Positions 45,371 through 55,189 of a stretch of DNA of 64,000 nucleotides are shown here, piece by piece (positions within the stretch are counted from its first letter, which is position 1; the number at the start of each line of letters is the position of its first letter). Source of the DNA: Lactarius indigo (taxonomy: Eukaryota; Basidiomycota; Agaricomycetes; Russulales; Russulaceae); NCBI GenBank assembly GCA_025766275.1, contig JAFKAC010000025.1:124001-188000 (forward strand), written 5' to 3'. Made by a program: the position numbers and the translations under genes. Below the pieces are notes generated by a model. It did no database searches, was not told the origin of the DNA, and worked only from the letters and a program-made list of their open reading frames with translations.

Positions 45371-47338
45371 GTGGCGTACTCGACCAGAGACCAGTGGACG
45401 TCATTCCGTCCCTACCACATTGAAAGACGAGGAGATCGCAACGTACCTACAAGATTTTTAGGAGCGGCCCAGTGGAGAGAAAGAGGAGAAGACACCGGAT
45501 ATTTCGTAGAGTTTAACGGTCCTAACCGTTTCCGACCTGTTGAGTTCAATTTTGAACGCCTCTGTTGGACGGAGGTTACTTGGAATCCCATAGATCATCG
45601 CTGGGATATTGTACGACCAGCAGGAAGAAACTACAACTGCGACATTGACGCACGAGAACTCAATAGTCGCACAGACTACGGTCCTATTGACGGTCAAGCA
45701 CAAGAACATACAGACGAAGGAATCAGCGGAGAAGAAGCATCCGAAAGTCAATCCCCAAGCAGAGGAGCAACGCCGGCAGAAGAAGCCAGTTTGGGAGCAA
45801 TCGGGGAACATATCATACGGCGAACTGAGTCCCTCACTATTCATCAACCCGACCCAGAAGTAATCCATATTCACAGCCCAGCGGTCGCAATGGCAACTGC
45901 CACTATTACGCAAGAGGACTTGCAACTCACCACCGAAGCAAGGGATCAAATAGCCCTAGAAGAGCAGAGACGCATCGCAGAAGAATCGCGAGCCAACTTG
46001 GCTCCTATCAACCCATACACCGGGCATCGAATGACCGACGATGACGTAGCAATCCATCGCGCAATCGGACCCGACGTAGCCGACCCTCCCAGCGGAGGAG
46101 GCGGACCCCCTGGTGATCTACCCGGAGGCGGAAGAGGAGGACCACCATCAAGAGGACCCGGATTCCAAGGATTTCCTGGAGGGTTCCCAGGAGGACCACC
46201 AGGAGGAGGACCTCCGGGAGGAGGATTACCAGGTGCAGGACCTATTATTCCCCCTCCAAGTAATAAATTAGCTGGCGAAGCACCCACAGTATTCGATGGA
46301 GAACGCGCCAAAGTTGAAGCATTTCTCACTCAATGGCACGTCTACTGGGGCATGAATGCCGATGAGGGCATCATGGCAACCCCATATCGACGCGCCCTAC
46401 TCTTTCTCTCCTACATCAAGGGCGTCAACGTTAGCGAATGGGTATTAGCCATGCTCACCTGGCTTAACGGCCAGATACAAGCAGGAATACCCCGTACAAG
46501 TGAAGGACTATGGAACGAAGTAACGCGCAGCTTCATGCAGCGCTTCCGCAATACGATGGAACAAGAGCAAGCTCAATACGAGCTCAAAAAGGGAGTCAAG
46601 ATGATCGGAGGCAATCTAGATGAGTATTGCACCCAATTTGAGCAATTAATACGCCGCGCTCAGTATCGGCTTGATGATCCCCAGACGTTGGATCTATTCG
46701 CAAGCGGACTACCAAAAGACCTATATGAAAAGGTCTATACCCTCGATAACCCCCGCAACTACCGCGAATGGAAGGAAGCCGCAACTACCCGCCAACAACA
46801 GTACCTCCACCTCAAAGCGGTATTAAACAAAGGGGTGCCACAAGGACAGGGGCAAGGACGCCCACGCCAGTCGCGACAGTGGCAAGGACCGCCAAGAAGC
46901 TCCTGGCAACCAAGAAACCTACCCCGTGACCCAAATGCCATGGATACCTCCGCAGATCGAATCCGAGGGCGGCTCGCAGGGGCCGAAGACATACTCGCCC
47001 CTCGTCCCCCGTACCAACCAAGGGGAGGATTTTTACAGAGGGGAGGAGGACGAAACAACCCAAGGCCAGTCATCTGTTATAATTGCAGAAAGGACGGACA
47101 CATGGCCCGTGACTGTAGACAACCACGAGGGGACTACCAACCCCAAGCATCAACTAGTCGGTACATCGACACCGACTATCACCAACAAGAACCCGAAGTC
47201 GCTACTAGGGCGGTTCAGGATGTACCCCCTCAACAGCGCGCCAGCGACTGGCTTAATGGAGTAGCAGGAGAATCAGATGACGTAAAGGACATTATCCTCC
47301 AACAATTGTGGAAGAAGGAGGGTTTTCAGGACGCCTGA
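45371..47338 (+). CDS. Element C Gag with N-terminal extension lacking AUG
   Basis: The open frame begins right after the PBS. The first codon shown is GTG at 45371; the first ATG of the whole predicted transcript is at 45890-45892, residue 174 of the extended frame. Residues 1-115 form a conserved domain shared with B (TRDQWTSFRPY, GYFVEFNGPNRFRPVEFNFE, LCWTEVTWNPIDHRWDIV, CDIDARELNSR). Then come an acidic linker, a Gly/Pro-rich region (about 235-300), a Gag capsid-like domain (FLTQWHVYWGMN, LFLSYIKG, FMQRFRNTMEQEQAQYEL, LDEYCTQFEQLIRRAQYRL) and a CCHC knuckle, CYNCRKDGHMARDC. The stop is at 47336-47338, just 3' of a slippery heptamer leading into pol. The upstream start is inferred. The short Gag from 45890 would be 482 aa. 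Confidence 0.85.
   Translation: MAYSTRDQWTSFRPYHIERRGDRNVPTRFLGAAQWRERGEDTGYFVEFNGPNRFRPVEFNFERLCWTEVTWNPIDHRWDIVRPAGRNYNCDIDARELNSRTDYGPIDGQAQEHTDEGISGEEASESQSPSRGATPAEEASLGAIGEHIIRRTESLTIHQPDPEVIHIHSPAVAMATATITQEDLQLTTEARDQIALEEQRRIAEESRANLAPINPYTGHRMTDDDVAIHRAIGPDVADPPSGGGGPPGDLPGGGRGGPPSRGPGFQGFPGGFPGGPPGGGPPGGGLPGAGPIIPPPSNKLAGEAPTVFDGERAKVEAFLTQWHVYWGMNADEGIMATPYRRALLFLSYIKGVNVSEWVLAMLTWLNGQIQAGIPRTSEGLWNEVTRSFMQRFRNTMEQEQAQYELKKGVKMIGGNLDEYCTQFEQLIRRAQYRLDDPQTLDLFASGLPKDLYEKVYTLDNPRNYREWKEAATTRQQQYLHLKAVLNKGVPQGQGQGRPRQSRQWQGPPRSSWQPRNLPRDPNAMDTSADRIRGRLAGAEDILAPRPPYQPRGGFLQRGGGRNNPRPVICYNCRKDGHMARDCRQPRGDYQPQASTSRYIDTDYHQQEPEVATRAVQDVPPQQRASDWLNGVAGESDDVKDIILQQLWKKEGFQDA
47320..47326 (+). 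promoter_or_regulatory. -1 frameshift slippery site G GGT TTT (element C gag/pol)
   Basis: In the gag frame the codons read GAG GGT TTT CAG, giving the canonical X XXY YYZ heptamer GGGTTTT. A -1 slip enters the pol frame (GGG TTT TCA). About 12 nt downstream, accca and tgggt can pair around a 6-nt loop. The same heptamer and position occur in element B. Confidence 0.75.
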
Positions 47339-49433
47339 ACCCATCGGCCTGGGTGAGGGCAGTTAATTGTAACAGTGTAATCATGACTCGCTATCGCTCT
47401 ATGAGAGTTCCAGTATCGATTCGCACCAGTTACGCAATGGCCGATATACGAGCACTAGTCGACAGTGGAGCAACGCATTGCTTCATGAAACCGTCCTTCG
47501 CAAAAAGGATGGGACTCGGGACTAAACAACTTGACGTCCCAAAGAAAATATGGAATATCGATAACACAGAAAATAAATCGGGGCGTATTACCCATTATAC
47601 AGACGTTGATGTCCAAACTAAAGGCATTCACAAGGAAATACGCTTCCTCATTACCGACATCGGTAGTGAAGACATCGTGCTGGGATACCCCTGGCTTGCC
47701 ATCTACGACCCACACATCAAATGGTCACAAGCTGCCATCCACGAAGACATGCTTCCTATTATTATTCGATCAACCAATCCCTACATCAAAACAACGCCAG
47801 TCGTTGCCTCAACCACCGTTCAAAACGACGATTACGAGATAGTACACTCCTGCGTTATTACGGACGAACAACGACAACAATTTGAAGAAGGATGCCGAAT
47901 CCGAGCTACTGCTACCGATCTCGCCATCGCTGCACAACAATATATCACCAAAGCTGAGTTACCCCCCGAATACCGCGAATTTGAACGCCTCTTCAGTGAA
48001 GAAGCATCGGACAGGTTTCCACCCAGCAGGCCCTGGGATCACGCCATCGAATTCAAACCAGGGACAGCTGACGCCATCGACTGCAAAATATACCCTATGA
48101 CTCAGGAAGAAGACAAGAAATTGCGTGAATGGATTGACGAGCAATTAAAGAAAGGGTATATACGACCCTCTAAATCTCCATACGCATCATCCTTCTTCTT
48201 TATCAAAAAGAAAGATGGCAAATTACGACCTGTCCAAGACTATCGCAAAATCAACGCCGTCACCATCCGCAATCAATACCCGCTCCCCCTCATCTCGGAC
48301 CTTATCACAGACCTCAGCAATGCTCACATCTATACCAAACTCGACGTTAGATGGGGGTATAATAACGTACGCATCAAAGAGGGAGACGAGGAAAAAGCGG
48401 CGTTCAAAACACGATATGGACTATTTGAACCAACGGTGATGTTTTTCGGCTTAACCAATTCCCCGGCAACGTTCCAGACCATGATGAACTTCATCTTCAG
48501 GGACGTCATCGCAAAACACGAGAAACGAGGAACGGTTATTCGGGTTTACATGGACGACATTGGTATCGCCACGGGGCTTAATCACTCACTACCAGATCAT
48601 ATAGAGGCAGTCAAGGATGTGCTTCGCATATCTGCCGAGCACGATCTATATTACAAGCTCGAAAAATGTCTCTTCCACTCCCCACGTATGGATTACCTGG
48701 GGGTAATCCTTGAAAAGGGGGTGACACGCATGGACCCTGTCAAAATTTCGGGTATTAAGGACTGGCCTACGCCAACCAAAGTTAAGGACGTCCGCTCTTT
48801 TCTCGGTTTTTGCAATTTTTACCGACCTTTCATACGAGGATTCGCGACCAAGGCGCGACCTCTTAACAAACTTACACGCAAAAACACTGAGTGGCATTGG
48901 GGAACCGAAGAGGAGAAGGCGTTCCAAGATCTCAAAACCCTTGTCACTAGTGAACCTGTTCTCGCACACCCAGACCTCACCCAACAATTTGAACTAGAAG
49001 TTGACGCGTCAGGATTTGCGACCGGGGCCGTCCTCCTACAACGCAAAGCAGACAACAAGCGACACCCCATCGGCTACTACTCGTCCACCCTCAACGAAGC
49101 CGAAAGAAACTACGATATTTACGACCTTGAACTTCTGGCGATCGTCAAAGCTTTCCGTCATTGGAGACCCCTTCTAGCAGGCTCTCCCCACAAGATCAAA
49201 GTATTCTCCGACCACCTTAATCTACAATACTGGAAATCACCCCAGAAGATCAGTAGACGCGTGGCCAGGGAAGTGCTCGAACTCTCAGAATACGACTTTG
49301 AGATTCACCACATTAAAGGAACTTCCAACGGACGCGCCGACGCACTGTCGCGAAGGCCAGACTACGATCAAGGAGAGAACGACAACGAAGGAATAACAGT
49401 ATTACCGGAGAGCGTCTTCGCACGTGCCACCAC
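47327..49433 (+). CDS. Element C Pol: protease - RT - RNase H (interrupted by LTR D)
   Basis: Pol is in the -1 frame relative to gag and is open from 47308. It carries the aspartic protease motif ALVDSGATHCF (about 47450-47482), the RT with TKLDVRWGYNNVRI, LFEPTVMFFGLTNSPATFQ and the active site RVYMDDIGIAT (YMDD), and the RNase H with ELEVDASGFATGAVLL, YDIYDLELLAIVKAF and FSDHLNLQYW, ending in the linker DALSRRPDYDQG. At 49434 it runs into solo LTR D and stops at 49567-49569. It probably depends on frameshifting at 47320. Integrase follows after the LTR in a different frame, which would be continuous if the LTR and one TSD were absent. Confidence 0.9.
49429..49433. repeat. Target-site duplication of LTR D, left
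   Basis: The pentamer accac is repeated at 50001-50005, directly after the LTR. Confidence 0.8.
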
Positions 49434-50000
49434 TGTCATGTTTTTCTTGGACTCGTTTCTTTCCCCACCATTACTTCCTTCCCACACTATACGAGCCCTG
49501 TACGACTACGCGGACTTTACGATTACCCGGTTTCTATCACGCGCCTTGCTTATCGACGTTCTCTTCTGATAAAGCTTGACATGTGCCAGTTTCCGACTTG
49601 TTCCCTCTCACGCGCGACCCCGCGTGATTCTCCTTTATTCCCGGTACAACTTCGCTTTGTTCCCGTTATGCTCATCCCTTTCTTCCTCGGTTTGGCGATG
49701 GCGCCATCTGTTTGTGATAGTTGTACAACGCGATCCCTATTTAACTCTCGTCATACCTAGCTTGTACGGTAGACTAGACTTCTTGTGTAATACTACACTC
49801 GTCTACGCAGAGTCTCCTTAAACCCCGATCCTCGTCTTCGCTAGGCCTTCGAGTCTTAGCCCTCCTCTACAGTCCAAGTGACATACGTCCTTGTGACTCT
49901 TGTGCATCATCTAACTGAAGTCGGGCCTTTGAGCTCTGACTACCGAGCGATTGACTGACTTAGTACAGGTCGTACTCAACGCCCCTGTAGTGGCGTTACA
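49434..50000 (+). mobile_element. Solo LTR D inserted in element C pol
   Basis: This 567-bp block starts TGTCATGTTT, ends GGCGTTACA and is flanked by accac duplications. It has no internal coding region. The ending resembles those of the B and C LTRs, so it comes from a related family but a different element. It interrupts pol between RNase H and integrase; 567 plus 5 bp changes the frame by two. It is best explained as an insertion followed by LTR-LTR recombination, and the orientation is taken from the TG...CA ends and the end similarity. Confidence 0.85.
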
Positions 50001-50005
50001 ACCAC

Positions 50006-52685
50006 GCTGGAAGAGCCACAACACCCACATTGGAGACCTGAGATCCTACCGGTCGAAATGACTCCGGAGCATCCAATTTACGAACAAAACATAGCTAAGC
50101 TGAAGCCTTGGATTGACGCTCACAGACTAAAAGATATTGAAGGAACGTGGTACAAGGAGGGACGCCGAGTAGTTACCGGCGGTATCCACAACAAACGCAC
50201 CATCATAGCTGCCCACCACGACTCTCCTGTCTATGGTCATCCTGGTATTAAACGCACCCTTCAACTCACTGAGCGACACTACTGGTGGCTGCAGATGAAG
50301 AATGACGTCACAGACTACGTCAAAGGCTGTGCAGAGTGCCAGCGACACAAAGTCAACCTCTGCCCCATCAGGGCACCTTTACAACCCATTTACCCGAAAC
50401 CGGAAGCCCTGCCGTTTGAGACCATTGCAGTGGACTTTATTACCAAACTCCCCACCTCTCGCGGCTATGACTCCATCCTGACGGTCACAGATCATGACTG
50501 CACCAAAGCTGCCGTTTTCATCCCCTGTAATGAAGAAATAACCGCCGAAGGAACGGCCGCCCTGTACGTCTCTCATGTTTTCCCACGATTCGGACTCCCC
50601 TCGCGTATCATCAGTGATCGAGATCCTCGCTTCGCCTCTAAGTTCATGCGAGAGATATGCAAAATCCTTGGCATCAGCCAAAACATCTCGACCGCTTATC
50701 ACCCTAGAACCGACGGTCAATCGGAACGAACGAATCAGTGGCTGGAGCAGTATCTCCGCTTCTGGGTGAACGAACGACAGGACGACTGGGTTCGTTATCT
50801 GCCTATGGCAGAATTCACGCATAACAATTGGCCCAATGAAACCACACGGGAGTCCCCCTTCTTCCTCCTATCAGGGTTTAACCCTCGCGCTGATTGGACC
50901 GATAGGCCGTCCCCTATCCCACAAGTATCCTTAAGGTTAGACCAGTTCAAACAAGCGCGACAACGTGCCTTCTCCTGCATGCTCCGAGCGCAAAAGTCAT
51001 GGGTCAGGCACAAAGATATGCCCAAGTTCAAAGAAGGCAACCTCGTGTGGCTCGAAGGGCGCCACCTACGCACGCATCAGCCAACCGCAAAACTAGCGGC
51101 CAAACGGCATGGACCATTTAAGGTTATACAGGTGATGTCCCCCGTCAACTATCGCCTAGAGCTTCCCACGCAGTGGAGCATCCATGATGTCTTCCACATA
51201 GACCTTCTCACGCCTTATCGCGAAACACCCACGCACGGACCAAATTATCAGCACCCACCACCTGATTTGGTCGATAACGAAGAAGAATACGAAGTCGAGA
51301 AGATTCTAGACTCTCGGCGGTTCGGCAGAAGACGTCGGCTCCAATACCTTGTCAAATGGAAGGGCTATCCGGACTCAGACAATCAATGGATAGACAAGGA
51401 TGACGTATTTGCCGACGAGGCCGTTCGGGAGTTCAAACATTCCAACCCCGACAGAGAAACGCATATAAGGGTGACCTCCTGTCGTGATAAGTCCCCATCT
51501 CGCATTCATTCCATGTCCTCTACTCGACGCAATGACCAGCTTGCGCTCCCCACTACCCTCGTCAACGACTCCTCCGCCATGCTTGTTAACCCCGACTCCA
51601 CCAACAACACCGCAACCACTAGAACTACAGGAGGAGGCCGTCCCTCCATGCAGCATGAGGAAGACGGCCCTATTACTAGCGAAGAATTGCGCCAGACACT
51701 GCAACGATTCCCTGTGCCCGTACAGGGAACTCTCGACGACGATCCAGCAACAACTCAACCAGCACCTCCGCCAATGTACGCCCTCACAAACCCCGACACC
51801 GGTGAGCCCGAAGTCTTCCTCACGGAAGACGAGCTCTTTCGGCTTCAAGCAGCTGTCCCACGTGGTGCAATCACCGAACGCAATGAAGAAGTACGAACAA
51901 GAATGGAAGGAGACGGCGGCACGGTGGCAGCGGGAGCAACTGCATATCGCCGCCTGCCGACGTCGGATGATGAAGGAGCGGAGGGAGTATTGGACGAAGA
52001 TGAGGATGCAGACGAGATTGGAGACCACTACCCCATCAGGCACGCATTCCTTAACCATGAATTCTACGCTGAAGATCCAGCCGCCACTCCCTACCTCGTC
52101 GACGCAGCGGGGGAGCCTCTACACAGGGGACGAGTCGCCGTGGCACAAGCGGCTCGTTATACACCAATGGGCGAACGAGACCCCGCAACCAGGGTCGTCG
52201 TCCCTGAGGGGTTCCGGGTCAATCGAGGACCCGATCACATTCCGTTCCCGATCAAACTCCCCAACGGACCGACGGTACAAGCATCCCACGTACAGGTTAT
52301 CCGAGGAGGAGACCCCTTCGTACTCGGACTAGCTCCGGGATCAGGTTTCCTCTATGGTAAACCTCTTTACGCCACTCCGCACCTTCCCAAGAACAACCGT
52401 GCATTCATTCCCCACGAGGAGTATTTTATGCTCCGCGATCGACACCCCGCAGATCTGCTGCTCATGCGCATTGGGGACGTCACTCTCACCCAAGAAGTGC
52501 GCCGGTTTAGGCAATTCGCCTTTGCCGAAGACCAATTGGAGAAGAGGATCCGGCAATTGCAGATGGAAAGGGAGATGGTAACGGCGGACAAAAAGGACAG
52601 TCTTTACCGACTGGAACGTGCTAACATACTGGCTAGGATGGAAGATGAGGCGGAGGAGATGAGAAAGGAATCGATAGCGGACTAG
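50006..52685 (+). CDS. Element C Pol: integrase - chromodomain - long C-terminal tail
   Basis: The frame is open from the end of LTR D; the first ATG is at 50058. It contains the HHCC domain (HHDSPVYGHPG ... CAECQRHK), the DDE core (AVDFITKLP, ISDRDPRFAS, TDGQSERTNQ), a GPF module (KRHGPFKVI), and a chromodomain at about 51283-51420 (YEVEKILDSR, LQYLVKWKGYPDSDNQW). About 400 residues then follow the chromodomain, where most gypsy Pol proteins end. The last 220 of these (DHYPIRHAFL, EPLHRGRVAV, PEGFRVNRGPDHIPFPI, SHVQVIRGGDPFVLG, YGKPLYATPH and a final charged helix) match the B tail. The function of the tail is unknown. Confidence 0.88.
51883..52332 (+). CDS. Nested +1-frame ORF in element C pol tail (149 aa)
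   Basis: This ORF is in the +1 frame relative to Pol. It starts with ATG (MKKYEQEWKETAARWQREQL), continues as a charged helical segment (RRRMMKERREYWTKM) and ends after a GSGSIEDPITF segment. Element B has an ORF in the same relative frame and place (59099-59488) with a similar start (MEYELEGWKRVAAAWQKEQL) and GSGRTDDPITF. In the first 45 codons this frame is more alike between B and C than the Pol frame. It may be a real overlapping gene, or a trace of an older reading-frame change. The product is unknown. Confidence 0.45.
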   Translation: MKKYEQEWKETAARWQREQLHIAACRRRMMKERREYWTKMRMQTRLETTTPSGTHSLTMNSTLKIQPPLPTSSTQRGSLYTGDESPWHKRLVIHQWANETPQPGSSSLRGSGSIEDPITFRSRSNSPTDRRYKHPTYRLSEEETPSYSD

Positions 52686-52705
52686 TGAGGTGGGCCTCAC
52701 TCCTG

Positions 52706-52717
52706 AAAAGGGGGTGA
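52706..52717 (+). promoter_or_regulatory. Element C polypurine tract
   Basis: aaaagggggtga lies immediately before the 3' LTR and is the expected second-strand primer. Confidence 0.8.
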
Positions 52718-53225
52718 TGTTACGGTACGGACTTGATGACTCATTACACACGACTCATGACCGGTTATGACTACGGTCCAGTATCAGCATTAGTCATGGA
52801 CTCTTACATCGTATCAGTCAGCATAGTAGTTTGCATGTGATTGTGACTCATGTATGACTCATTCCTAGGATAGCTGTACTAGGGTTCGAGCTAGTTACGC
52901 TATTGGTTACCTACTATTCTAGCGGCGCTTTAAAGCCCGCGCGTATTTGTATAAGTAGTCGACTCGGAAGACCAAGAGTCCCCATCTTGGTCTTCTTCAA
53001 TCCACCACTTGACTCGTCTTCTGTCTGCCTTAGCCTTGGGCTAAGTGTGCTTCCACTTCGATTCACCAAGGAATCGTCCTCTTTACTTTTACGGTGCAGC
53101 GTGTGCTAGAGTGCCCCTGTTCACCTCGCGTTGAGTTGACACGTGATCCTCATTCGCCTAACTTTCGCTAAGTCGATTACGCCTTTATCGAGTCCAAGTC
53201 GGACTAACGCCGGTGGAGCGTAACA
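52718..53225 (+). repeat. Element C 3' LTR
   Basis: 508 bp, identical to 44842-45349 except for one transition near the 3' end. Confidence 0.95.
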
Positions 53226-53230
53226 CTGCT
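53226..53230. repeat. Target-site duplication of element C, right
   Basis: ctgct, matching 44837-44841. Confidence 0.85.
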
Positions 53231-55189
53231 AGTTGGAGGGAAAGACAAGAAGAAACCGGATATTTTGTGGAGTTCAACGGACCTAGTAGGTTCCGACCAG
53301 TTGAGTTCAACTTCGACCGCTTGTGTTGGACGGAGGTTACGTGGAATCCCATAGACTCCCATTGGGACGTCATACGACCAGCAGGACCTAGATATCAGTG
53401 CGACATCGACGCCCGAGAACTAAACAGCCGAGCAGATTGGGGCCCCATCGACGGGCAAGTGAGAGAACACTCTACTGGGGAAGTGATATCAGAAGAAGAA
53501 GAACAGAGCCAAGACGAAAGCGAAGGACGAGAACCAAATCAAACAGAAACCAGCGGAGGAGCAATACAAGATCTTCTCATCGAACGAGCTGAGTCCGCAC
53601 ACATTACTGAACCAGAGCCAATTCACGTCCGATCACCAGCTATTATGGCGACAATAACCAGAGCAATGGAGGAAGTCGCGGTTGAGGAAGCGCGAGCAAT
53701 ACGAGAAGAAGCACGAGAAATTCTCATGCCCATTAACCCTGAAACCGGTGTACGAATGACTGCTGACGACGCAGCCATCTTTCGAGCAATAGGGTCAGAC
53801 CGAGGAGACCCCCCATCCGAACGACAACCCGTACTAGACCTCCCACCGGGAATAGGAGGACCGGGTGGAGACCCGCCACCGCCACCAGGAGGGGGTATCC
53901 CGTTTGATCTACGACGAACCGAACCACCAAGAATGCCACCCATGGGACCACCAGGAGGAGGAGGTGGTGGAGGAAGAGGTGGTGGAGATGCCGGAGGAGG
54001 AGGACATCACAACGAAAAACTAACCGGCGAGCCACCTTCCATCTTTGATGGAGACAGACTCAAAGTAGACCAATTCCTAACACAGTGGCACGTCTATTGG
54101 GGTATGAATTTGGACGCCCCCATCATGCGCAACAACTACAGAAGATGTCTCCTGTTTCTCTCCTACATCAAAGGCGGAGCAGTCAGCGAATGGGTTCTAT
54201 CCTTCCTGAACTGGCTCAACAGGCAAATACAACGAGGGATAAGTCCCTATACTCGCGACTTGTGGGACGCCGTGGCCGATGGATTTAGCCAGAGGTTCGA
54301 AAACACGCTAGAAAGGGAACAAGCCCAAGCTATACTACGGAAAGGTTACAAGATGACGGGAGAAGATATTGACAAGTACGTCAATGACTTTGAACAACTC
54401 GCACGGAAAGCTCAATATCGCCTCAATGAACCCCAAACCATCGATCTCTTCACATCGGGTTTACCCAAGGAGCTGTTCAAAAACGCGTTCCAGTTCGACG
54501 ACCCCATCACGTTTGATGACTGGAAGAGGGCCGTCCTCAAGCGGCAGAAGAACTACATACACCTCAAGGCGCGACTCAATGAATACAAAAATACGACAAC
54601 GCAACCAAAGAAGCAGGGTGGCAATGCGGGATGGACACTCCTGCAGAACCTGCCGCAAACTAACCCCTGGGCAATGGACACCTCGGCTGACCGTGCCAAG
54701 GTGAGACTCGCGGGATCTGAAGACATAGATTTCAACAAACTGCCACATCGCGAATGGCCTACACCACCATTTCCGCCGAGAGGAGGACCGGGGACTAGAG
54801 GACGAGGGAGAGGAGGATCTCGAAGGGACTTAAGGAATGTCCTCTGCTATAACTGTCACGCTCCTGGCCACCTCTCACGAAATTGCCCATATCCGCGTAC
54901 GCAGCAACAGTTGCAGGCCGCCCCATCCAGTAGCCGTATGACCGAAACTACGGGGTATCCGCAAGGACCCGTTTCGCAGTACGTGCCATCACAATACGCG
55001 CCATCGCTGCCCGGGTACATGTCGCCGGCACCGAGCGTAACGCCCGCGCCCCAGATCAACACGGCAAGCACGAAAACAGCGGGAGAACAGGCCAAGGAAT
55101 GGCTCACACAGGTGGCCAACAGTACGGATGAAGTAAAAGATCTTATACTCCAAGATCTATGGGGAAAGGAGGGTTTTTGGGACGCCTGA
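53231..55189 (+). pseudogene. Element B Gag, main part after element C
   Basis: This continues the Gag frame cut at 44841. It holds the rest of the conserved N-terminal domain (GYFVEFNGPSRFRPVEFNFD, LCWTEVTWNPIDSHWDVI, CDIDARELNSR), an acidic linker, then the first ATG at 53645-53647, the homologous place to the first ATG of element C. A Gly/Pro-rich stretch follows, then the capsid-like domain (FLTQWHVYWGMN, LFLSYIKGG, LEREQAQAILRKG, IDKYVNDFEQLARKAQYRL) and the knuckle CYNCHAPGHLSRNC. The stop is at 55187-55189. The segment from 53645 is open (514 aa), but the natural leader is 8.4 kb away because of the insertion. Confidence 0.85.
55171..55177 (+). promoter_or_regulatory. -1 frameshift slippery site G GGT TTT (element B gag/pol)
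   Basis: The gag codons GAG GGT TTT TGG contain GGGTTTT. Pol continues in the -1 frame as GGG TTT TTG. Downstream, accc and gggt can pair as in C, with a G-T wobble replacing the A-T closing pair of C. Confidence 0.75.

Larger units (their letters stand above)
44842..53225 (+). mobile_element. Element C: very young Ty3/gypsy chromovirus nested in B
   Basis: This plus-strand element has 508-bp LTRs that differ at a single position (a/g, 45333 vs 53209) and a 5-bp TSD (ctgct). It contains a self-primer PBS, gag (45371-47338), a -1 slippery site (47320-47326), pol with protease, RT and RNase H, then solo LTR D (49434-50000), then integrase, chromodomain and a long tail (50006-52685), and a polypurine tract. 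Apart from the LTR D insertion no stop or frameshift was seen. It is therefore recent, but its polyprotein is currently cut between RNase H and integrase. Confidence 0.95.

Noticed and set aside
45458..45949. Long minus-strand ORF inside element C gag
   Set aside because: It is antisense to a well-supported Gag frame and has no recognisable motif.
51484..51882. Upstream half of the +1-frame ORF in element C pol tail
   Set aside because: This part does not resemble the corresponding frame of B, whereas the Pol frame does; only the part from 51883 is kept as a candidate.
54085..54704. Alternative-frame plus ORFs in element B gag
   Set aside because: They have no counterpart in element C at the same frame and are low-complexity, unlike the nested ORF in the pol tail.
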